Shown: positions 16,742-26,336, numbered from the stretch's first letter. The stretch is 35,524 bases of DNA from Nitriliruptorales bacterium (GCA_007133145.1 SLNF01000250.1:1-35524), one strand, 5' to 3'. A program made the numbers and translations. Notes: generated by a model not told the origin, from the letters alone.

Positions 16742-19057
16742 ATGGTGAGACCCGTGTCCGCCGACCGGCGGTGGGGGACGTACCACCCCGGCTACCCCAC
16801 CGTGCTCAGCGACGCCGCGAGCGGCCTGCAGCTGCGCATCGCGGGCTACAGCGGACGCGAGGGACGTGTCGTCGACTTCGTCGCCGCCGAGGGCGTGCGC
16901 CTCGGCGCCCACACCCTCGACGGCGCCTATCTCGAGGCCGGTCTCGACGTCGCCGGCAGCCGGCTGCGCCTCGAGGCTGCGAAGGACCCCGACGCCCCGA
17001 CGACGCTCGTCGGGCGCCTCACCCTCGAGCACGCCGCCGAGCTGCGGCTGCGCTTGTGGACCCTGCTCGTCCTTGAGCGCGACGCCGCCGGCGGCCGGCT
17101 CGATGATGCGACCCTCGGGGCGGTGCCCGTTCGCCCCGCAGCGCCGGGCGCCGACGCCTTCGTGCTGCGCGCGAGGGCCCGCAGCGAGCACCTCGCCGTC
17201 GTCTGCGACCCCGAGCCGTCGGTCTGCGGCGGCTACGCCGAGGCGGCGGAGGCCAGCGCCGAACTCGAGGCCGAGGGCTACGTCCCGCCATTGCGCGAGC
17301 CGGTGGCCGAGCCCGGTGCCGCGGTGGCCCGCTTCAACCACGAGGTCGGCGCCGACGTGCGCTTCGCTGCGGCGCTGGCCACCGATGCCACGGCGGCCGA
17401 GGCCGCCGCACGGGCCGCGCTCGCCGAGGCCGATCGGACGATCGCGGCAGCGCGCAGCCGCGCCGAGGCCCAGCCCGGCGGCGAAGCCGCCGCGGCGGTA
17501 CGTGACGTCCTCGCCTGGAACACCTGCTGGGATCCTGCCAACGGGCGGGTCGCCACGGCGGCCAGCCGGCGCTGGACGAGCCGCAGGTTCGGCGGCTGGC
17601 TCGTCTGGCAGAGCGACGTCCTCTACGCCGCGCTGCTCGCCGCCACGCTCGGCGACGCCGACCTCGCCTACGCGAACCTCGAGGCGGTCCTCCACGGCGC
17701 GCAGCCCGCCGGCAACCTCGCCTGCCTGCTCAGCGCGCGCACCGAATGGGTCGACCGCGCCCACCCGCCGCTCGCCGCGCTCGTCGTCTGGCAGTGCGCC
17801 GCCCGTCTCGGGGACCGCTCCCTGCCCCGGCGCTACCTCGACACCCTCCTGCGCGCGCACCGCTGGTGGGAGCGCCACCGTGCCGTCGGCGACGGGCTGC
17901 TGGCCTACGGCACCTCCCCGACCGGTCGCGGCCTCTACGTCGGCACCGCGTTCGCGGCGCGCAACGAGTCCTCGATGGACAACTCGCCGATGTTCGACGA
18001 CGTCGCGCTCACCGGCGACGGCCTGCTCGACCTCGCCGAGGTCGGTCTCAACGCCCTTCACGTCCTCGACGGGCAGGTCCTCGCCGCGATCGCCGCCGAG
18101 GCGGGCCGCCTCGACGACGCGGCGGCGCTCGCCGACGGCGCCGCGCGCCGTGCCGAGGCGGTACGTCGCCGGCTGTGGGACGACGCGCGGGGCGTCTACG
18201 CAGGCCGCCGTGGCGACGGGACGTTCACGTCCTCGCTGTCGCCGACGAGCTTCTACCCGCTGCTCGCCGGCATCGCCGAGGAGGCCGAGGTCGAGGCCCT
18301 CGTCGAGGGTCACCTCCTCGACGAGGAGGGCTTCTGGGGCGGCCCACCGCTGCCGGCCAACGCCCTGCGCGAGCCTGTGGCCGGCGAGGGGTCGTACTGG
18401 CGCGGCCGGGCGTGGCCGCCTCTGGCCTACCTCGTCCACCTCGGGCTGCACCGCTGCGGAAGGCGGGATGTCGCCGCCGAGCTCGCCGAGCGGGCGTGGC
18501 GGCTCTTCGCCGGGCCGTGGCGCGAGCGGCGCGCCGCCCTCGAGTACTACGACGTGCGCTGGGAGTCCGGCCACGGCGACCCCGACGTCGACGCCTTCTA
18601 CACGTGGTCGGCGCTGTTGCCGCTGCTCACCCTCACCGAGGCCGGCGACATCACCCCGTGGCACGGCGCGCGGCTCGGGCCGGGCCGCGGCGCGGTGCAC
18701 CTCGCAGGGCGCTGGTGGGGGGTCGAGACGGCTGCGGGGGCGCTCGAGGTACGGCCACCGTCGGGTCCGGCGCTGCGCGTTGACGGCGTCGATCACCTCA
18801 CCGGGGTGGCGGAGGTTCCCGGGGTCGCCGGGGGCACCGGTGTCGACGCCGAGCCCGTCGCCCTGCGGTGCACGCTGCCGGCCGGCGCCACCCCGGCGCG
18901 TCTGCGCCTGGCAAGGGGCGACCTCGTCGCAGCGCTCGTCGGTGGCAGGCCCGTCGAGGTCGAGCGCGACCGCGACGGCGTCGGCGTGACCGTCGGAGCG
19001 CGACCGGCTCCGACGCCCGTCGTCTTCCTGCGCGCCGGGGCCGGTGCCGATGGCTGA
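16742..19057 (+). CDS. GH63/MGH1-like (alpha/alpha)6-barrel glycoside hydrolase-family protein
   Basis: DVLAWNTCWDPANGRVATAASRRW...FGGWLVWQSDVLYAALLAA...AYANLEAVLH, HPPLAALVVWQ, ESSMDNSPMFDDV, FWGGPPLPANAL...YWRGRAWPPLAYLVHLGL. Confidence 0.75.
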   Translation: MVRPVSADRRWGTYHPGYPTVLSDAASGLQLRIAGYSGREGRVVDFVAAEGVRLGAHTLDGAYLEAGLDVAGSRLRLEAAKDPDAPTTLVGRLTLEHAAELRLRLWTLLVLERDAAGGRLDDATLGAVPVRPAAPGADAFVLRARARSEHLAVVCDPEPSVCGGYAEAAEASAELEAEGYVPPLREPVAEPGAAVARFNHEVGADVRFAAALATDATAAEAAARAALAEADRTIAAARSRAEAQPGGEAAAAVRDVLAWNTCWDPANGRVATAASRRWTSRRFGGWLVWQSDVLYAALLAATLGDADLAYANLEAVLHGAQPAGNLACLLSARTEWVDRAHPPLAALVVWQCAARLGDRSLPRRYLDTLLRAHRWWERHRAVGDGLLAYGTSPTGRGLYVGTAFAARNESSMDNSPMFDDVALTGDGLLDLAEVGLNALHVLDGQVLAAIAAEAGRLDDAAALADGAARRAEAVRRRLWDDARGVYAGRRGDGTFTSSLSPTSFYPLLAGIAEEAEVEALVEGHLLDEEGFWGGPPLPANALREPVAGEGSYWRGRAWPPLAYLVHLGLHRCGRRDVAAELAERAWRLFAGPWRERRAALEYYDVRWESGHGDPDVDAFYTWSALLPLLTLTEAGDITPWHGARLGPGRGAVHLAGRWWGVETAAGALEVRPPSGPALRVDGVDHLTGVAEVPGVAGGTGVDAEPVALRCTLPAGATPARLRLARGDLVAALVGGRPVEVERDRDGVGVTVGARPAPTPVVFLRAGAGADG

Positions 19058-19655
19058 GCAGCCGCGCACGGCCGTCGACGGGCCGCTCGCCGGCCACCGC
19101 GCGCTCGTCGTCGTCGACCTCCAGCGCGTCGTCGGCCCCGGCGCTCCCTGGGAGGTCCCCGAGGTCGAGGGGATCCTCCCGAAGGTCGCGGCGCTGCTGG
19201 CCGCCTTCGGACCGCGGTCGGTGCTCACGCGGCACCGTCTCGCCGCGGCGGGGCGCGGACGCTGGCGGTCCTTCGCCGAGCGCTGGGTCGAGCTCGACGC
19301 CGACCCGGGGCACTGGGAGTTGCTCGACGCCGTCGCCGCGGCGGTCCCTGTCGGCGCGGCCGTCGTCGACAAGACAACGTACGCCGCCTACCCCTTGCCC
19401 GCCCTCGCGGCGCGGCTCGGCGACGCCGCGACGGGCGAGCTCGTCGTCGCCGGCTGCGAGACCGACTGCTGCGTCGCCGCGACGCTCTACGCCGCCGTCG
19501 ACGACGGCGTCGCGGTCACCCTCGTCACCGACGCGCTCGTCGGCTCCGGTCCGCAGGGGCACGGCGGTGTCCTCGCCGCTGCGGCGCGGCTGCCCGAGCA
19601 GGTACGGCTGGCCACCGTCGAGGAGGCCGTCACCACGCCGTTCGATCTGCGCTGA
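19050..19655 (+). CDS. Isochorismatase-family cysteine hydrolase
   Basis: ALVVVDLQRVVGPG, VVDKTTYAAY, VVAGCETDCCVAATLYAAVDDGVAVTLVTDAL. Confidence 0.88.
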   Translation: MAEQPRTAVDGPLAGHRALVVVDLQRVVGPGAPWEVPEVEGILPKVAALLAAFGPRSVLTRHRLAAAGRGRWRSFAERWVELDADPGHWELLDAVAAAVPVGAAVVDKTTYAAYPLPALAARLGDAATGELVVAGCETDCCVAATLYAAVDDGVAVTLVTDALVGSGPQGHGGVLAAAARLPEQVRLATVEEAVTTPFDLR

Positions 19656-19788
19656 GCGCTGCCCCGGTCGGGGTGGGCAGGTGCTCGGCAGCCGGGTCGT
19701 GGCTGGCCACCGGGGGCACGGGTAGGCTCGGTCGGACGTCGTCGACTTCGCGCGCTCTGCCCGCGCGCGTCCCCGCCCGGGAGGTGGC

Positions 19789-20643
19789 ATGGCGCTTCGC
19801 AGCACGCGAGCTCGGGTTCCTGCGGTCGTGGCCTCCGACCTCGACGGGACGCTGCTGACCTCCCTCGGGGAGGTCTCCCCGCGCTCCCGGCGCGCTCTCG
19901 TCGCGGTGCGTGCAGCCGGGGGGCACGTCGTGCTCGCCACCGGCCGGCCGACGCGCTACGTCGTGGACCTCGCGCGTTCCCTCGACCTCGATACCCCGGT
20001 GGTCTGCGCCAACGGCGCGGTCCTCTACGACGCCCGCCGCGACGAGGTCGTCGCCGAGCGCACGCTCGCGACGCGGGTCGTCGGCGAGCTCGGCGCCGCA
20101 CTGCGCGCACGCCTGCCGGGGGTGGCCTTCGCCGTCGAGGGGGCGCGGGGCTTCCGTTGTGAGCGGCGCTTCGCCGAGCACAACGAGTGGCCGATCCCCG
20201 TCGATGCCGTCGTCGACGACGAGGGCTGGGTCGACGGCGAGCCCGTCGCCAAGCTCCTCGTCCGCCACCCCGGGCTCGAGCTCGGCGAGCTCCTTGCCGC
20301 CGCCGGGGAGGTCCTCGACGGGCAGGGCGAGGCGACGTACTCGAGCGCGACCCTGCTCGAGGTCGCCGCGCCAGGCGTGGACAAGGCCGCAGGGCTCGCC
20401 GAGGTCGTCGGCGCGCTCGGCGTCGAGCAGGGGGACGTCGTCGCCTTCGGCGACATGCCCAACGACATCCCGATGCTGCGCTGGGCGGGCACCGGGGTCG
20501 CCGTCGCCAACGCCCACCGCGAGGTCCGCGCGGTCGCTGACGCGGTGACCGCGAGCAACGACGACGACGGCGTCGCCCGCGACCTCGAGGAGCGCCTCGC
20601 CGCGCAGCAGCCTCGCCTCGCAGAGGGCGGCCGGCGCGGCTGA
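19789..20643 (+). CDS. Cof-type HAD-superfamily hydrolase
   Basis: VVASDLDGTLLTSLGEVSPRSRRAL, LATGRPTRYV, VCANGAVLYD, DKAAGLAEVV, VVAFGDMPNDIPMLRWAGTGVAVANA. Confidence 0.93.
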   Translation: MALRSTRARVPAVVASDLDGTLLTSLGEVSPRSRRALVAVRAAGGHVVLATGRPTRYVVDLARSLDLDTPVVCANGAVLYDARRDEVVAERTLATRVVGELGAALRARLPGVAFAVEGARGFRCERRFAEHNEWPIPVDAVVDDEGWVDGEPVAKLLVRHPGLELGELLAAAGEVLDGQGEATYSSATLLEVAAPGVDKAAGLAEVVGALGVEQGDVVAFGDMPNDIPMLRWAGTGVAVANAHREVRAVADAVTASNDDDGVARDLEERLAAQQPRLAEGGRRG

Positions 20644-20668
20644 CCCGACACGGCCGGAGGGCGGTGGC

Positions 20669-21604
20669 TCAGTCGAGGTCGGTGAGCGCGGCCTCGCCGA
20701 GGCGCTCGGCGATGATGCGCTCGAGCGTCGCGGCGCGCTCGGCGTCGCGCGCCTGGCGGCGGCGCAGGCGCCGCAGCTCGTTGACCGCGGTGCCGGCGAC
20801 GTCGGGGCCCTCACCGGCGAAGGCGGGGCACTCCGCCCGGAAGTCGCACCAGTCGCAGAGCGGTGAGGGCCGCGGCGTGAACGTCCCGGCGCGTACCGCT
20901 GCGGCGACCTCGCCGATGGCGCGCCGCGCGGCGTCGGCGTCGATCCTGTCGCGCGGGACCGTCACCCGCACGCCCGGCACGACGAAGTCGAGGGCGACCC
21001 ACTCCGGGGGCTGACCCCAGAGATGCTCGACGGCGAGGGCGTAGATCGCGAGTTGGAGGCTGCCGGCGACCTCCTCGCGGGTCTTCGCCCGACGGTTGGT
21101 CTTCCAGTCGACGACGCCCAGGCCGCCCGCGGGCGTTGGCTCGACGAGGTCGATCGCGCCGACGACCTCGACGTCGTCGGGCAGCGGGAGCCGGAACCAC
21201 TGCTCGACGGCGACCGGAGTCAGCGTGACATCGGCGAAGCGGCGGTGGTAGGCCGCGAGGACCTCCTGGGCGTGGCGGTAGAACCGCACCTGCTCCTCGC
21301 GGTCGGTCTCGGCGAAGCCACTGGAGTCCCAGCGCTCGTAGAGCGCGGCGAGCAGCGCCTCGCGCGGCGGGGGATGGGGCAGCTTGCGGTCCCAGAACAC
21401 CTCGAGCGCAGCGTGGATCGACGATCCGAACGACAGGTGCGGGCTCGGGCGCTCCGCAAGGAGGTCGACGTAGCGGTAGCGGTACTTCAGCGGGCACTGC
21501 CGGTAGGTGTCGACGCGGCTGAACGACAGGCGCAGGGGCGAGCCGCCGTCGCTGGTGGCACCGCCGAGCAGGTCGGTGATGCCGGGTGCGGGCTCGGAGG
21601 GCAT
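20669..21604 (-). CDS. PD-(D/E)XK nuclease (RecB/AddB-like C-terminal domain) with Cys cluster
   Basis: LRLSFSRVDTYRQCPLKYRYRYVD, FGSSIHAALEVFW, VVGAIDLVEPT..LGVVDWKTNR, CDWCDFRAECPAF. Confidence 0.92.
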   Translation of the reverse strand: MPSEPAPGITDLLGGATSDGGSPLRLSFSRVDTYRQCPLKYRYRYVDLLAERPSPHLSFGSSIHAALEVFWDRKLPHPPPREALLAALYERWDSSGFAETDREEQVRFYRHAQEVLAAYHRRFADVTLTPVAVEQWFRLPLPDDVEVVGAIDLVEPTPAGGLGVVDWKTNRRAKTREEVAGSLQLAIYALAVEHLWGQPPEWVALDFVVPGVRVTVPRDRIDADAARRAIGEVAAAVRAGTFTPRPSPLCDWCDFRAECPAFAGEGPDVAGTAVNELRRLRRRQARDAERAATLERIIAERLGEAALTDLD

Positions 21605-21612
21605 GGCCAGGC

Positions 21613-21618
21613 AGCGTA
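21613..21618 (-). promoter_or_regulatory. Candidate -10 element (TACGCT) for the RecB-like gene
   Basis: TANNNT hexamer 8 nt before the minus-strand ATG at 21604. Confidence 0.45.
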
Positions 21619-21650
21619 GCGGGCGCCGGTGGGTGCCGGCGGCGCGGCGG

Positions 21651-21656
21651 TAGCCT
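21651..21656 (+). promoter_or_regulatory. Candidate -10 element (TAGCCT) for the DUF368 gene
   Basis: TANNNT hexamer 7 nt before ATG at 21664. Confidence 0.45.
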
Positions 21657-21663
21657 CGCGCCC

Positions 21664-22548
21664 ATGCCATCCCCGCCGCGCCCGCTCGTCCACCTCGCCC
21701 AGGGGCTGCTCATGGGCGCTGCCGACGTCGTGCCCGGCGTCTCCGGAGGCACCGTCGCGCTCGTCGTGGGCATCTACGCCCGCCTCGTCTCCTCGATCCG
21801 TGCCGCGACCTCGGCCCCGGTCGCCCTGGTCCGCGGTGGCACGCGTGCAGCGCGGTTGCGCCTGGCCGACGTCGACTGGGGCCTCGTCGTGCCGCTCGCC
21901 GTCGGCATCGCCACGGCGATCGTCATCGGCTCGCTGGTGATCCCGCCGCTGCTCGAGGCCTACCGCGCCGAGACCTCCGCGGTCTTCTTCGGGCTCATCG
22001 TCGCCTCCCTCGCCCTGCCGTGGGGGCGCATCCGCCGCCGGACCGCCGGCTCGTACGCTCTCGCCGCGGCCGCCGCGGTGCTCTCGTTCGCCCTCGTCGG
22101 GCTGCCCGAGCTCGCCGCCGGCGACCCCTCGATGCTGCGCGTGGCCGCCTCGGCGGCAGTGGCGATCTGCGCGATGATCCTGCCGGGGGTCTCCGGGGCC
22201 TTCCTCCTCGCCGCGCTCGGCATCTACGAGGCGACGCTGACCGCGCTGCGCGAGCTCGACGTCGTCTACATCGTGACGTTCGCCGCCGGTGCCCTCCTGG
22301 GGCTCGCCGCCTTCGCCAAGCTCCTCGAGACCCTCCTTGAGCGCCGTCGCGACCTGACGATGGCCGCGTTGACCGGGCTCATGCTCGGGGCGCTACGCGC
22401 GCTGTGGCCGTGGCTGGGCGAGGGCCGTGCGCTCGAGGCGCCCCCGGCCACCGCCGACGCCCTGCTCGTCGGCGCGCTCGCCGTCGGCGCGTTCCTCGCG
22501 TTGCGGCTGCTCCTGCACGCCGGCGCCCGTCGCGCCGACGCAACCTGA
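21664..22548 (+). CDS. DUF368-family membrane protein (family proposed to transport undecaprenyl phosphate)
   Basis: GLLMGAADVVPGVSGGTVALVVGIYARLVSSI and MILPGVSGAFLLAALGIYEATLTAL (paired PGVSG motifs), polytopic. Confidence 0.9.
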   Translation: MPSPPRPLVHLAQGLLMGAADVVPGVSGGTVALVVGIYARLVSSIRAATSAPVALVRGGTRAARLRLADVDWGLVVPLAVGIATAIVIGSLVIPPLLEAYRAETSAVFFGLIVASLALPWGRIRRRTAGSYALAAAAAVLSFALVGLPELAAGDPSMLRVAASAAVAICAMILPGVSGAFLLAALGIYEATLTALRELDVVYIVTFAAGALLGLAAFAKLLETLLERRRDLTMAALTGLMLGALRALWPWLGEGRALEAPPATADALLVGALAVGAFLALRLLLHAGARRADAT

Positions 22549-22575
22549 GCCCTGCTGCGGACGCCGACACCCGGC

Positions 22576-22598
22576 CGCCCCGGTGTGCCGCCGGGGCG
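22576..22598. terminator. Probable bidirectional terminator between convergent genes
   Basis: CGCCCCGG-tgtgccg-CCGGGGCG between the stops at 22548 (+) and 22614 (-). Confidence 0.5.
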
Positions 22599-22613
22599 TG
22601 GTGCGCGCCCTGT

Positions 22614-24401
22614 TCAGCGCGGCTCGGGCGTGCCGAGGTGGGTGGCGGCGAAGCGCAGCGCGAGCTCCTGCTGGCGGATCTGCTCGTCGACGGCGAGCGA
22701 GCCGTGGCCGGCCTCGAAGACGTCGAAGTGGTGATCGATCCCGCGCGTGGCGAGCGCGGCGACGTAGCCCTCCACCTGGGGCAGGGGACAGCGGGTGTCG
22801 TTCGCGCCCGTGATCACGAGCACCGGGGCGTTGACCCCGTCGACGTGGGTCAGTGGCGAGCGCTCGCGGTAGAGCGCCGGAAGCTCTGCGGGTGAGCCCC
22901 CGAAGAGCCCGCGGTCGTAGGCCTGGAGGTCCGGTGACTCGTCGCGGTAGGCCGAGGGGTAGTCGGCGACCGGCACGGTGGCCACCCCCAAGCTCCAGCT
23001 CTCAGGCTGGGTGCCGAGGCCGAGCAGGGTGAGGTAGCCGCCCCAGGAGGCGCCGGCGAGCACGACGCGGTCGGGGTCGGCGAGGCCGTCGGCGACGAGG
23101 TGGTCGCGCCCGCAGCGCAGGTCGACGAGCTCTGGACCGCCGGGGTCGCCGATGAGCCGCTCCTCCCAGTCCTTGCCAAAGCCCGTCGAGCCCCGGTAGT
23201 TCGGCTGCAGCACGGCGAAGCCGTGGTCGACCCAGGCCTGGACGTAGGGGTCGAGGTGGTCGCTGACGTGGGCAGCCGGGCCGCCGTGAACCTCGACGAC
23301 GAGGGGGAAGGGGGCCTCGCCCTCGGGCACGGCGAGGAACGCGTGGACCTGCTCACCCGCTTCGTTGGGGTACCGCAGCGCGTGGTACGGCGAGCCCGGC
23401 GGTGCGGGCTCCCCCTCCGGCGTGAGCAGGACGCGGTCGCTGGTGGCGTCGCGGACCCGCGGCCGGGAGGGCTCGGCGGCGCTGCCGAAGCGGTACCACA
23501 CCGCGCCGTCGGGTCGGACGAGCGCGCCGCCGACGGTGCCCGGCCCGATCTCGAGGGGGGTGAGCGCGTCGCGCTCGAGGTCGAGGACGGCCAGGGTACT
23601 GCGGCCTTCGTGCTCGGCACGCAGCAGCACCCTGCGCCCGTCGGGCCAGAAGTCGGCGAAGTCGACCTCTCCGGGCAGGTCGGCGCCGAGGACGCGACGC
23701 TCGCCGGTCGCGACGTCGACGAGCTCGGGCAGCTGTCGGCCGTGGTGGTCACCGGCGAGGGCGAGGCGGGTGTCGCCGAGCAGGGGGCTGAACGCGACGG
23801 GGGCGAGGGTCGCGTCGGCGTCGCCGAGGTCGAGGAGACAGCGCCCGTCGACGGTGTCGTAGACGCGCGTGGAGGGGTGCAGGACGTCGCCGTGCTCGGC
23901 GTGCTCGAGGGCCACGAGTCGTCCGTCGGGCGAGAGGTCGGCGACGCCCAGCGGGTGGCGGAAGTCGTCGAGGCGGCGCAGGCCCGCGTCGTCGTCGACC
24001 CACGCGTGGAAGCCGTCGCGGTCGGCGAGCCCGACGACGGTTCGACCAGGGCGCTGGGCCAGCCCGGCGGCCCAGCCCTCGGTGACCCCCTCGCCGAGCA
24101 CGTTCCGGGACGGCCCGCCCTCGAAGGGCGTGACGACGTAGCGGCCGACCTCGTCGCCGTCGCCGTCGTCGAACCAGATGACCCCGGTGCCGTCGGCGGT
24201 GACCTGGCCCGCGCGCACGCCGGTGGGCTTGTCGGTGATCGTCCGGTGCGAGCCGTCAGCGAGGTCCCAGGTCGCGAGTTGCCAGACCCCGGAGGCGCTC
24301 GTCGCGTAGACGCAGCGCCCCGGTGCCTCCCGCGGGGCATGGGGAAGCGAGACCTGCGGCGCGCGGAACCGTCGGCGCCAGGCGGCCTCCCCGCCGCTCA
24401 A
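22614..24401 (-). CDS. S9-family prolyl oligopeptidase / acylaminoacyl-peptidase-like (TTG start inferred)
   Basis: Beta-propeller N-terminus; FPLVVEVHGGPAAHVSD, VLAGASWGGYLTLLG (GxSxGG), PVLVITGANDTRCPLPQ, FEAGHGSLAVDEQ. Confidence 0.9.
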   Translation of the reverse strand: MSGGEAAWRRRFRAPQVSLPHAPREAPGRCVYATSASGVWQLATWDLADGSHRTITDKPTGVRAGQVTADGTGVIWFDDGDGDEVGRYVVTPFEGGPSRNVLGEGVTEGWAAGLAQRPGRTVVGLADRDGFHAWVDDDAGLRRLDDFRHPLGVADLSPDGRLVALEHAEHGDVLHPSTRVYDTVDGRCLLDLGDADATLAPVAFSPLLGDTRLALAGDHHGRQLPELVDVATGERRVLGADLPGEVDFADFWPDGRRVLLRAEHEGRSTLAVLDLERDALTPLEIGPGTVGGALVRPDGAVWYRFGSAAEPSRPRVRDATSDRVLLTPEGEPAPPGSPYHALRYPNEAGEQVHAFLAVPEGEAPFPLVVEVHGGPAAHVSDHLDPYVQAWVDHGFAVLQPNYRGSTGFGKDWEERLIGDPGGPELVDLRCGRDHLVADGLADPDRVVLAGASWGGYLTLLGLGTQPESWSLGVATVPVADYPSAYRDESPDLQAYDRGLFGGSPAELPALYRERSPLTHVDGVNAPVLVITGANDTRCPLPQVEGYVAALATRGIDHHFDVFEAGHGSLAVDEQIRQQELALRFAATHLGTPEPR

Positions 24402-24438
24402 CGCCGCCCTCCCGGTCCCACCGGCCTTGGCCGGGCCC

Positions 24439-24909
24439 TCACCCGATGACCACGAGCTCGGCGCGCGCGAGGACGTGGGGCGCGGCCGCCTTGCGCAGCT
24501 CCTCGCGGGTCGCCCCCGGTGACACTTCGAGCAGCTCCCGGCTGATCGCCGAGATGCGGAAGAAGATGCGGTGCGGGCCGCGCTCCTCACGCGCCTGCGG
24601 ACCGACGTAGCCGACCTCCCCGAACTCGTTGAGCCCCTGCAGCAGCTCGACGGGCCCCTCGAGGACCGCATCGCGCGGCAGCCCCTCGGGCAGTCGGTCG
24701 GTCGTCGGCGGCAGGCCGAACACGACCCAGTGGGTGAGCACCCCCTCGTCGGCGTCGGGGTCCTCGCAGACGAGGACGAGCTCCTCGGTGCCCTCGGGCA
24801 CCCCCTCCCAGGCCAGGGGAGGGGAGAGGTTCTCGCCGTCGCCGCGATAGCGCGACGGCATCTCCTCGTCTGGCGCGAACGCCGGGCTCGTGAGGCGGAG
24901 CTCCGCCAT
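24439..24909 (-). CDS. YbhB/YbcL-family (Raf kinase inhibitor-like, PEBP) protein
   Basis: LTSPAFAPDEEMPSRYRGDGENLSPPLAWEGVPEGTEELVLVCEDPDA...THWVVFGLP...GPHRIFFRISAI. Confidence 0.93.
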   Translation of the reverse strand: MAELRLTSPAFAPDEEMPSRYRGDGENLSPPLAWEGVPEGTEELVLVCEDPDADEGVLTHWVVFGLPPTTDRLPEGLPRDAVLEGPVELLQGLNEFGEVGYVGPQAREERGPHRIFFRISAISRELLEVSPGATREELRKAAAPHVLARAELVVIG

Positions 24910-24941
24910 CTCGTGATCGACCTCCTCGTTGCGGTGACGGT

Positions 24942-24962
24942 GGCCGGCGGCACCCGCCGGCC
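24942..24962. terminator. Perfect 9-bp stem-loop just after the aminotransferase stop
   Basis: GGCCGGCGG-cac-CCGCCGGCC, 3 nt past the minus-strand stop at 24966. Confidence 0.5.
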
Positions 24963-24965
24963 GGA

Positions 24966-26171
24966 TCAGGAAAGGGCGTCGGCGATGCGCGCGAGCCCGC
25001 GTTCGATCTCGGCATCGGCGAGGGCGTAGGACACGCGCATCGACCCCGGCGAGCCGAAGCCCTCCCCGGGCACGAGCGCGACGCGGGCCTCCTCGAGGAG
25101 GTAGTCGCAGAGCTCGAGGGAGGAGGTGATCTCCCGCCCGCCGTAGCTCCGGCCGAGCGCGCCCTCGACCGACGGGAAGGTGTAGAACGCGCCCTCGGGC
25201 ATCGGGCAGCTCACCCCGGGGATGGCGCTGAGGCGCTCGTGGGCGAGGTGGCGGCGGCGCTCGTAGGTCGTCCGCATCTCCTCGACGATGTCCTGCGGGC
25301 CGGTGAGGGCGGCGATCGCGGCGTGCTGGGAGACGTTGGCGACGTTCGAGGTCGCGTGGCTCTGCATCTTCGCCATCGCCTGCGTGAGCTCGGCGGGGGC
25401 GATCGTCCAGCCGACCCGCCAGCCGGTCATCGCGTAGGCCTTCGCGACACTGTTGACGACGACACAGCGCTCGGCGATCTCCGGCGCGATCACGGGCATC
25501 GAGGCGTGACGTGCTGGCTCGTAGACGAGTTGCTCGTAGATCTCGTCGGTGACGACCCAGAGCCCCCGCTCGGCGGCCCAGCGGCCGATCGCCGCGATCT
25601 GCTCCGGCGGGTAGACCGCGCCGGTCGGGTTCGAGGGGGAGGTGAAGCACAGGGCCTTGGTCCGGGGCGTGACCGCCGCCTCGAGCTCCTCGAGGGTCAC
25701 CCTCCAGCCGCTCAGCGCCGTCGTCGGCAGGGGGACTGCGCGCCCGCCGGCGAGCGCGACCTGCTCGGGGTAGCTCACCCAGTAGGGCGCGGGCAGCAGG
25801 ACCTCGTCACCGGGGTCGATGAGCGCCTGGAACGCAGCGTAGAGGGCGTGCTTCGCGCCGTTGGTGACGACGACGTCGCCCGCGCTGCAGTCCAGCCCGG
25901 AGACGACCTTCGTGCGCTCGGCGATGGCCTCGCGCAGCGCCGGGAGGCCGGGGGGCGGGGTGTAGCGGTGGTTCGTCGGCTCCGCGCAGGCCCTCTGCGC
26001 CGCCTCGACGACGTGGGGCGGGGAGGCGAAGTCGGGTTCACCGGCACCGAAGCCGATGACGTCCTCGCCGGCGGCGCGCATCTCCTTGGCCTTCGCGGTG
26101 ATCGCCAGGGTCACCGAGGCAGAGAGGCCCTGGACGCGTTGCGACCGGGGGTCGGGGGTGGTCGGGCTCAT
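24966..26171 (-). CDS. Pyridoxal-phosphate-dependent aspartate aminotransferase (class I)
   Basis: VIGFGAGEPDFASPPHVVEAA, SNPTGAVYPPEQ, VVTDEIYEQLVYE, VNSVAKAYAMTGWRVGW (PLP Lys), GSPGSMRVSYA. Confidence 0.95.
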   Translation of the reverse strand: MSPTTPDPRSQRVQGLSASVTLAITAKAKEMRAAGEDVIGFGAGEPDFASPPHVVEAAQRACAEPTNHRYTPPPGLPALREAIAERTKVVSGLDCSAGDVVVTNGAKHALYAAFQALIDPGDEVLLPAPYWVSYPEQVALAGGRAVPLPTTALSGWRVTLEELEAAVTPRTKALCFTSPSNPTGAVYPPEQIAAIGRWAAERGLWVVTDEIYEQLVYEPARHASMPVIAPEIAERCVVVNSVAKAYAMTGWRVGWTIAPAELTQAMAKMQSHATSNVANVSQHAAIAALTGPQDIVEEMRTTYERRRHLAHERLSAIPGVSCPMPEGAFYTFPSVEGALGRSYGGREITSSLELCDYLLEEARVALVPGEGFGSPGSMRVSYALADAEIERGLARIADALS

Positions 26172-26336
26172 CGTGTTCCTCGCTTCTCGTCGTTGAGACG
26201 TGCGCCGTCAACGGTGCGGGGGGAGGCGTCGGTCGTCAAGCGGCCGCGCCGCCGGGTTGGTCAGCGTGTAGGGTGCCGGCTCCCCGGGAAAGGCTCCCCC
26301 ACACCCTCCTGCCAACCTTGACAAGGAGTGCCCCGC

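Noticed and set aside
16547-19372. 941-aa minus-strand ORF
   Set aside because: Antisense of the GH63-like and isochorismatase-like genes; low-complexity G/R/A/E composition typical of antisense frames in GC-rich DNA.
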